From Coniella vitis (Eukaryota > Ascomycota > Sordariomycetes > Diaporthales > Schizoparmaceae), in NCBI GenBank assembly GCA_011317545.1, contig WUJK01000005.1, forward strand, positions 2,976,001-3,040,000: a stretch of 64,000 bases of DNA. Reading direction: 5' to 3'. The notes beneath the pieces were generated by a model. The model saw only the letters and a program-made list of their open reading frames with translations, was not told where the DNA came from and ran no database searches. Of the stretch, positions 56,416 through 64,000 are shown piece by piece. Every line of letters starts with the position of its first letter. Position 1 is the stretch's first letter. Both the position numbers and the translations under genes were made by a program.

Positions 56416-58771
56416 CTAAATCTCTTACAGTAGATACTTTTTTTTGGCTGGATTTTGGGTGGGCTTTTGAATTTCTTTTCTCTGTCTGGGAACGAGAGGA
56501 TCCATATTGTTGTGCTTTTACTGCATGGTGTCTGGGAAGCATCATTGGCGTTTTTGGTTGTCTTTTTCTTGGTAGTTTTTTCTCTTTTCTTTTTCTCAGA
56601 CTTTATACCCCGAGGTTCGAAGATTGCTTTATATTAATACAACACTGCTCAAAGCAAGGCATGCGATTGTCTTTTGTAATTTTTTTTCTCGTTCGATTTA
56701 TTCTTTTAAACGCAATGTGAGAGTGTAAATTGTAAACCTGGCGGAATTGTGCTCTACATCCGTGGCATAATGCCAGTAATAAGAATTCCCCGCCCTCGAT
56801 GATACCGGCCAAGGGCACTCAGTGCCCAGACAGATAGGTTATTCCTATTTCTCTGATAAATACTGTACAAGTCGTGGTAAGCAACATGGAATTATTATAT
56901 CGTGCTTATCAATCACAGATATCGGGAGAACGGATATCTACATAGTACTTTTCCCAGGGGGGCTCTTGGAGCGGACGCGGTTGTATTGGTGCGCATAAGT
57001 TCCAGCTCATATAGTATCATCTGTATATAGTAAGCGATCCGAGGACACCGGACCAGGTTGAGACTCAACCTGGACAGACAGACAGATGGGACGGACGGAC
57101 GACAGCCTCATCAATGTGCTGAATGCAGGCGACTGAGGAGGGTCTGGAGTGAATTGTCTGTCGGAATTTCTGCCTTTATGGATAATACTGGTCTATGCAA
57201 GATGAAGGCATTTTGGGAATTCTTGGGGCTTGTTTCTCAGCCAGTTTGGCAGCTAATTATTCATGGCTACAGTGGTTGGTCCACTGAAGAACATGTGCCC
57301 AGTGCAGCGGACAATTGACGCTCCGTAGCTGTCACTGCAGTACCACGTACACTTTACTACCCCGCCAAGTAATGGCACTGCGGATGGAGGGGCAACCAGA
57401 CCGGCGGAAACTTTTGTTAGAAGGCGCCCGGGCCAATACGACGAACGCCGATTCCCAACACGTGGGAGACAAGTTCCGTTGAGAGATTTACTAACCGAGG
57501 TATTAACAGGACTTACATTTTCGTCCCCTCCTCATCTGGCGTACCGTAGCAGGAGCAGAAGAAGCAATAATCTAGGTTTCCAGCCATCCTCTCCCTTTTC
57601 CCTTGTGCTGTGTTTGCAGCTTGGTCGTCGAGCTCAACTTTATTCGCCTTCTGATCGACCATTTGGCCAGCCCAGAGTCGCAGAGATGATGCTATCATTA
57701 TGGAGCAATGCTATGACGTCGTCTCGCTGTGGTTCTGGGTTTGTGTGGCACTCCTTATTTGTTATTCTTCTGCCTTTGCTCACTCACTTCTACTATGGTA
57801 GCTTGGATTGACTCAGGACGCCCCCCGCCGCTGGCCGGACAATCCGTCGCGGCAACAAAAAGTTTTGAGAGCGATGCCGCTGTTGCGGCCCCTCCACAGC
57901 GGGGTTGCCTACTGTTCCCGGATACCTAGCAAGGTAGGGAGGTGCAGGTATGCACGCAGGTACATAGTACCTCGATGGGGTGCTGACGGGCACGCGAGAC
58001 GAGCGTCATAACCAGGTTCGTGTCAGCAAGTCAACTGCTACATAATACTTCAACAAATCTGGCCGACATGCACCCTCTCTGTTGTTGGTCAATCGAGAGG
58101 GCCAGCAAGGCAAGCGAGCAGCCGTGTGTGGTAACAATAGATTTGTCTTATTCATAGTCCTTGTACCAAAATCCTTTGCGAAATGCATCAGGGTCAAGCA
58201 GCTTACACAATGGATTATGCGCTCGCTCGCTCGCTGGCTGCTACAGGGGCGGGCGCGCGAAGCCGAAGTGACCGCTGCTCGGGCTGGACCCCACCATGGA
58301 GGGGCGTGTCACAGCCGGGTGCCAGCAGCTGAGTCGCATAATGGCAGCTCACACAGGGCATTGGACGTACTACTATCATAGTATGTACCCAACCAGCCAA
58401 CATACTATGTACATACCTGGTTTGGAAGGGGCGAATAGATTTCAACAGGGGTGTTGGGCTTGGGCCGACGGCAAAGGGAATAGGAAGGAAGGTGGCCCAG
58501 GTGCCTGCCTACTGTGGTGTATTCGAAGGTACAGGGCCAGCGAAACTTGAGACCAAGATTCGCCGTCGCGGACATGAAGCAGCCCACCTAACCCGCATTT
58601 CTGCTAGGTAAAGTAACGCGCGACTCTGCTGTCTGTCCCTTGCGATTGTTTCTCCTGTCTTCTTCTCTTCTCTCCTTCCTTCCTCTCCTTTCTTCTTCTC
58701 TTCTCCTCCAATCCACTCCAAACCACACCCCCTCCTCACCCCTCCCATAGAACTCGATATCCTCCGTCAAG
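56299..58771. other. Intergenic between the zinc-finger gene and transketolase
   Basis: No gene is supported. It holds a T31 run (about 56383-56415), further T-rich sequence to about 56710, and TACTATGTA-type motifs near 56938, 57961 and 58403. At 58650-58710 a pyrimidine-rich tract precedes the transketolase ATG, as is common before highly expressed fungal genes. Confidence 0.6.
58650..58712 (+). promoter_or_regulatory. Pyrimidine-rich core promoter tract of transketolase
   Basis: An almost pure C/T tract ends about 60 bases before the ATG. CT-rich blocks just upstream of the transcription start are typical of strong housekeeping promoters in filamentous fungi. Confidence 0.5.
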
Positions 58772-61371
58772 ATGGGCTACGACAAGACCGACGAGCTTAC
58801 CATCAACACCATCCGGGTGCTGGCTGTAAGTGTCCCGCTTTGCTTGGCTTTTGTTGTGTTGAGAACAAGAGTACCCCGCAGCACAGCACAGCTCAACCTG
58901 CCCCTCCACTGGTTGCTGTGTCGCTGTTTCACCATCACCAGTACCGCCAATCTGGCCTCAACTGCCTCAGCCAAGCATCACAACTGCTCTAAAGATGTCC
59001 AATTAGCTTACTTGCGTTTCCCCCTCTAGGCCGATGCTACCGCCCATGCCAACTCGGGTCACCCCGGTGCCCCTATGTACGTTATCCTTCTTCCCTCCCC
59101 CCAAATTCCCCCTCGGCGCCCTTTTTGCGACAGCGTGGGGTTTGTCAAGACGAAAACCTCCGTAATGTCGCAAGGCATAGCACAAGTGGCCAAGGTATGC
59201 GGTTGACTAACATGTTTTGCGCTTTTCCAGGGGCATGGCACCTGTTGCCCACGTTCTCTTCAACAAGATCATGAGATTCAACCCAAAGAACCCCAAGTGG
59301 TTGAACCGTGATCGCTTCGTCCTCTCGTAAGTTGCTTCGGTCCTCTTCGCCGCTCTTCCGCAGCGTCAGGATGACGTCTAACTGAGCAACTTTGACTGCA
59401 GCAACGGACACGGATGCATGCTCCAGTATGCTCTGCTCCACCTTTACGGATACGCCCTGTCCATTGACGACCTGAAGGCCTTCCGAGTAAGTTTGCCCTT
59501 TCCTGGGCCCTCTGGCACCCACACGGTGGCAAGGGGAAAGACCAATTGGCGAGAAATAAAAACAAGAAGAGAATTGACTTGCTGACGTACCGTTTCAGTC
59601 CGTCGACAGCATCACGCCCGGTCACCCTGAGGCCCACGACACCCCCGGTATTGAGGTTACCACTGGACCTCTGGGCCAGGGTATCTGCAATGCTGTTGGT
59701 CTTGCCATGGCCCAGGCCCACACTGGCGCTGTCTTCAACAAGCCCGGCTTCGAGCTGGTCAACAACTACACATACTGCTTTCTCGGTGACGGTTGCTTGA
59801 TGGAGGGTGTCTCGTCCGAGGCATGCTCCCTGGCCGGTCACCTGCAGCTCGGCAACCTGATTGCCATCTGGGACGACAACCACATCTCCATTGACGGTGA
59901 CACTAACCAGGCTTTCACCGAGGACGTTGCCAAGCGCTACGAGTCGTACGGCTGGCAAGTCATCACCGTCGCCGACGGTGACAACGACCTGGCTGGCATT
60001 GAGGCCGCCATCAAGGAGGCCCAGTCCGTCACCGACAAGCCCAGTATCATCAAGCTGCACACCACTATTGGTTTCGGCTCCAAGCAGCAGGGTACCCACA
60101 GCGTGCACGGCTCTGCCCTGAAGGCCGACGATATCAAGCAGCTCAAGGAGAAGTGGGGCTTCAACCCCGAGGAGAGCTTCGCCGTTCCCCAAGAGGTCTA
60201 CGACCGCTGCAACCAGGCCTCCTCTGCCGGTGCCGCCGCCGAGGAGGAGTGGAACAAGCTGTTCGCCAGCTACGCCGAGAAGTACAAGTCTGAGCACGAC
60301 GACCTCGTCCGTCGCCAGAAGGGTGACCTGCCCGAGGGCTGGGAGAAGTCTTTGCCCGTCTACACTCCTAGTGACGCTGCCGTTGCTTCCCGTAAGCTGT
60401 CCGAGATTGTCCTGCAAAAGATTCACGACGTCATTCCCGAGCTGTACGGTGGTTCCGCCGACTTGACAGGTTCCAACCTGACCCGCTGGAAGGAGGCTGT
60501 TGACTTCCAGCCCCCTGCCACTGGCTTGGGTGACTACACTGGTCGCTACGTCCGCTACGGTGTGCGTGAGCACGGCATGGGTGCCATCCTGAACGGTTTG
60601 GCCGCTTACGGAACCATCCTGCCTTACGGTGGTACTTTCCTCAACTTCGTGTCGTACGCTGCCGGTGCCGTCCGTCTCTCGGCTCTGTCCCAGGTCCGCA
60701 CCCTGTGGGTTGCCACTCACGACTCCATTGGTCTGGGTGAGGACGGTCCTACCCACCAGCCTATCGAGACCCTGGCCCACTTCCGTGCTCTTCCCAACTG
60801 CATGGTGTGGCGCCCTGCCGACGGTAACGAGACCAGCGCTGCCTACTACGTTGCCTTGACCTCCAAGCACACTCCCAGCATTTTGGCTCTGTCCCGCCAG
60901 AACCTTCCTCAGCTCGAGAACTCGACCATCGAGCGCGCTATCAAGGGAGGATACGTTGCCCACGAGGTCGAGGGTGCCCAGGTCACCCTCGTCTCCACTG
61001 GCTCTGAGGTGTGCATCTGCATCGACGCCGTCAAGGAGCTTGAGAAGCAGGGCATCAAGGCCCGTGTTGTCTCGATTCCTTGCTTCGAGGTGTTTGACGC
61101 CCAGTCTAAGGACTACCGTCTGTCCGTTCTGCCCGACGGCATCCCCTCTCTGTCTGTTGAGGTCATGAGCACCATGGGCTGGGAGCGCTACACGCACGAG
61201 CAGTTCGGCCTGAACCGCTTCGGTGCTTCTGGTGCTTACAAGGATGTCTACAAGAAGTTTGAGTTCACGCCCGAGGGTGTTGCCAAGCGCGCTGTTGCCA
61301 CCATTGACTTCTGGAAGGACGTGCCCAACATCCGCTCGCCTCTGAACCGTGCTTTCCAGCAGATTATCTAA
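58772..61371 (+). CDS. tkt1: Transketolase
   Basis: The thiamine-diphosphate enzyme of the non-oxidative pentose phosphate pathway; it moves two-carbon ketol units between sugar phosphates in the cytosol. Exons 58772-58825, 59030-59076, 59231-59326, 59402-59486 and 59599-61371 join cleanly to 684 residues, the usual length. The start MGYDKTDELTINTIRVLAADATAHANSGHPGAPMG is the family N terminus. GPLGQGICNAVGLAMA, the ThDP-binding FLGDGCLMEGVSSEA to WDDNHISIDGD segment, KLHTTIGFGS, GGSADLTGSN, VREHGMGAI, the glutamate-bearing helix, HDSIGLGEDGPTHQP, and RPADGNET are all present. Four introns sit in the first quarter, a pattern common in fungal housekeeping genes. Third positions are strongly C/G-biased, implying high expression. 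That bias also opens a spurious antisense frame over most of the gene. Confidence 0.97.
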
Positions 61372-62005
61372 AACGGATAGCGTGGGAGTTGGTGGGATGA
61401 AGGATAAGTCTCGTAATGAAGAAAAATGATGGCGAATTGGGGGATAGTTTTGAAAGATATCACAATAGAACCTAGCAATATATCATGATTTATCAGCTCA
61501 ATTCAATCTTGAATGTCTATCCTTGGTGTAGCGTGTACTCGAGAAGATACAAGTACTACACGTAGTGTAGCCGTAGTGCGACACCCGTGTGCATGGCTTA
61601 ATGAAAGTCCTGATGAACAATTTTGGATGTATAATCTAAGCAAATAAAGGCGTTGCGACACGAGATTCAGAATTATTTACTAGAATTGAGAGGCGTTTGT
61701 CTCGGGTTCCTCTTTGTTTGGTGCTATGCCACGCACATGATACAGTAGGAACCTCGTTATGCGGACATCACCACTTCTTGCCATTTTGCTTTTGGATTCC
61801 CTAGTTATGCTTTGCTGTGCTTGCCCAAGTCCAGTTTAACCTCGGGTGCACATATGAACATATTCCCATCCGTTTATCCACCCATCCATGGGCAAATACC
61901 CATCCTTCCCAACTTTGCGCCCCCAAGGCCGGACATCGGGGTTTCCCGCGCCTGTCATGGAGATAATGTAGGCCATGTTTGAAGGGTTCTTGGATACCAA
62001 CGTCA
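61372..62005. other. Convergent 3' region
   Basis: This separates the 3' ends of transketolase and the minus-strand unknown gene. No gene is seen. Confidence 0.6.
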
Positions 62006-62932
62006 TCAGCTCCCTCGTTGGATGCCGCCTTCGGCAATCCATTCTGTCTGAAAGACGCGCGCAATGCGCTCCATGCGACTGGCAGCGCGGCGCGCATCGC
62101 GCAATTCGTCTGCGGCAGGGGCAACGATGGTATTGATTAGCATGGGTGGGGCGTTGGGACCGTCTGCTGCGTCTTGAGCCTGTTGATCGTGGGCGTCGTT
62201 GGGCTGGGCGGGTTGGTGCGCATCGAGGTCTGTATACATAAGGGGAGGATGGTGTTTACTGGTTGCGGCCGCGGCGGTGGTATTGACCATTTCGCCTGCT
62301 TGGCCGTCGATTGTAGTCACAAGGCTGTTTACGCTTGGCCTTCTGCTGCGTTGCCGGGGTGTGGAAGTACCACCGGAACCACCTCCTCCTCCAACATCAG
62401 TGTTACTGCCGAGGACAAGAGACATGGGGCACAAGTAGCTGTGCAAGACGACGGGGCCAGCGCATGCGTATTCGACCATTGTTCGTAGAGGGGCGCCGCG
62501 ATCGAGGCGTTTGGCTGCGTCATAGGACGCCAGGGCGGTGGCTGTTAGGTGGGTGAGGGAGAGGGATTGGATGTTTTGCGGTGTCTCAGACTCGGCAAGG
62601 GTGGTGTCGTTCTTGTTGTTGCTGTTATTGTGGTGGGAGGAGTGGTAGCGTCTTCTGTTGTTGTTGTTGGTCGTGTTGACGGCGGCGGAGCGAGCGGTTG
62701 GCGTGCTGGTAGGCGAAGGAGACTCGTCGTCGGTTGAAGAGGTGGGGCTGGTTGAGAAGGTCGCCGTTGGGCGGTGGTTGTGGTCTTGCGGTTTGCGGTT
62801 CGAGAGAGGTGGGACTTGCTGTTGCGCTTGCGAAGACAGCACCACAGAGGAGGAGGAGGAGATTAGAGGTGTGAGGGCGCGGTCGGTGAGGTGGACTGCG
62901 AGATTGGGGTGTTGAGAGGGAAGGCTCGCCAT
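62006..62932 (-). CDS. Unrecognised Ser/Thr/Asn-rich fungal protein
   Basis: Function unknown. It is a single exon of 308 residues. The N terminus MASLPSQHPNLAVHLTDRALTPLI and three blocks look ordered and probably conserved: SLSLTHLTATALASYDAAKRLDRGAPLRTMVEYACAGPVVLHSYL, then a Gly run, a short RQRSRRPSVNSLVTTIDG motif with a PKA-like RRPS site, and at the end LINTIVAPAADELRDARRAASRMERIARVFQTEW. Between them are Ser/Thr, Asn and His repeats. There is no signal peptide; a hydrophobic patch near GPVVLHSYLCPMSLVLG is too short to call a membrane segment. The C-terminal helix is rich in Arg and Ala. The gene is convergent with transketolase. The promoter side carries a GGT repeat. Confidence 0.7.
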   Translation of the reverse strand: MASLPSQHPNLAVHLTDRALTPLISSSSSVVLSSQAQQQVPPLSNRKPQDHNHRPTATFSTSPTSSTDDESPSPTSTPTARSAAVNTTNNNNRRRYHSSHHNNSNNKNDTTLAESETPQNIQSLSLTHLTATALASYDAAKRLDRGAPLRTMVEYACAGPVVLHSYLCPMSLVLGSNTDVGGGGGSGGTSTPRQRSRRPSVNSLVTTIDGQAGEMVNTTAAAATSKHHPPLMYTDLDAHQPAQPNDAHDQQAQDAADGPNAPPMLINTIVAPAADELRDARRAASRMERIARVFQTEWIAEGGIQRGS

Positions 62933-64000
62933 TGTTTCGTCTGTGCGTGCGGACTGGGAAGCGGACGGTGGACGACAGGCTGGTTAACAAACAGTAGGTC
63001 GGTCGAGGGTGGTATGAATTGTTTGGATGGGTGTATAGACGAGAGAGGGGAGAAAGGACCAGGATCCTTCCCGAGGCGGCCTTGAGACGGGAGTTAGAGG
63101 GAGGAAGAGAAGGGGGAAAGTCAATGCTATTGGACGTGCATGGAGCATGGAGAGCTGAGCAACGAGGTGAGCAGGTCGGCGGAGATGGATCGGTTAGGAA
63201 AGATACGATATCGTGAGGGTGGTGGTGGTGGTGGTGGTGGTGGTTGTGGTGGTGATGCTCGTGGCCAAAGAGTGCCGGAAGAATTTGATGTTGCTTGTGT
63301 AACTGTTGCACCGTCACTACTGCTGCTGCCCTCTCATAAGGAAGAAGTGGGAAAACGGGAAATAGAACAGACGACTGGCGAGATCACAACAAGGACAACG
63401 CCAGGTTGGGAACGCGATATACCAGCCGCAAGCGAGGGCGGGGTCTTGAGGGTATTGCGTGCGACGGGCTAGGGGTGGGTTGTTTCCTTTGGCGGGAAGT
63501 ATACTTGGCAGATACTTATTTCTGCGGCGATATATGCGGTGTGGGCCAGGTACCGCGCTGGTGTTGGCCTTTGTACTCTGGGGTCCTTGCAGTGATATCA
63601 TCAACCAGCTTTTAGTGCACCGGCAACTGAAAGGTCAGGGTCTGGCCGTCTGTGCGAGCAAAGCATGGGAAAAGCCGAGGAACTGTTGCAAGTAGTGTTT
63701 TCTGATCAGGGGCACAACAACACGAGATATCTATACAAGCATGTGCATGGAGACAAAGCAGCAAAGAAAAATGTGGGATGACGATGATGACACTATCTGC
63801 AAACCAGATTGGGTTTGTCAATTGGATCATCTGAGTGGCAGAGTCGCAGATCATATGCACAGTAGCAGAGAATTGTCTGGCATGATAGGCACGGAAGTAA
63901 AGTGCAGCATGCTTGTCGCGCGGGCCGCTGATAGCCGGTTGCTAGAATCAAGCCGGTCAGGGACATAGCTTAGGTGTTGGAGGGCTTGTTCCAGGGGTTT
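62933..64000. other. Promoter of the unknown gene and right flank
   Basis: No gene is supported. A GGT run near 63216-63255 translates as poly-His on the other strand, which produces a misleading frame at 62625-63317. Confidence 0.55.
63216..63256. repeat. GGT trinucleotide microsatellite
   Basis: About 12 imperfect GGT/GAT-type units lie about 290 bases before the start of the minus-strand gene at 62932. Confidence 0.8.

Noticed and set aside
59278..61197. Minus-strand open frame of 639 codons over transketolase
   Set aside because: It is the antisense shadow of a highly C/G3-biased gene; the sense strand is an unmistakable transketolase.
62625..63317. Minus-strand frame with a poly-His run
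   Set aside because: The His run is a GGT microsatellite read backwards, and the frame overlaps the real gene in another frame.
1..64000. CRISPR arrays, bacterial operons or rRNA genes
   Set aside because: No regularly spaced repeats, no polycistronic layout and no rRNA-like segments were seen; the window is eukaryotic nuclear DNA.

Overview
This window is nuclear DNA of a filamentous ascomycete (Pezizomycotina, most likely a sordariomycete such as a hypocrealean). The evidence is the gene set (a SepH/Cdc7 septation kinase, an ICE2 membrane protein, a GH10 xylanase, a fungal pepsin, an A-PCP-reductase NRPS-like gene and a DUF3435 tyrosine recombinase), short GT-AG introns of roughly 50-170 nt, about one gene per 3.5 kb, and long AT-richer gaps with microsatellites. 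Exon junctions were derived by hand from splice signals, reading phase and family conservation; none was checked against RNA.

Left part (1-18 kb, plus strand): a secreted pepsin-like aspartic protease (3591-5069); a broken NRPS-like reductase gene (6812-10416) with a frameshift and an in-frame stop; ICE2, an ER membrane protein (11534-12982); and a secreted GH10 endoxylanase (15046-16613) whose promoter carries XlnR-like, CreA-like and TATA motifs.

Middle part (17-34 kb): the large minus-strand SIN kinase SepH (18122-23189), with a 27-glutamine tract and an unexplained in-frame open continuation past its stop codon; an unrecognised low-complexity protein (26650-28694) divergent from the dihydrofolate synthetase FOL3 (29706-30923); a DUF218 protein (31203-32147) convergent with an alpha/beta hydrolase (32282-33498).

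Mobile region (34.8-45.2 kb): a tRNA-Lys(CTT) gene (34822-34978) holds a canonical anticodon-loop intron and also a second 58-nt insertion in the T-arm that looks like a spliceosomal intron. Next come a DUF3435 (Starship-captain-type) tyrosine recombinase and a partner gene, both on the minus strand. At 41890 there is a second copy of the tRNA-Lys 3' end with its 3' flank. The two tRNA-derived direct repeats bracket the recombinase pair and suggest a roughly 7-kb element integrated at a tRNA gene. To the right lie a dispersed 64-bp repeat whose two copies differ mainly by transitions and a decayed trypsin-like protein gene.

Right part (46-64 kb): a two-hotdog acyl-CoA thioesterase-like gene, a Dal5-type MFS permease, a three-finger C2H2 protein with a coiled coil, transketolase (684 aa, 5 exons), and an unrecognised conserved protein. 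A 9-mer, TACTATGTA or its complement, occurs at least 17 times across the window, always outside coding exons.
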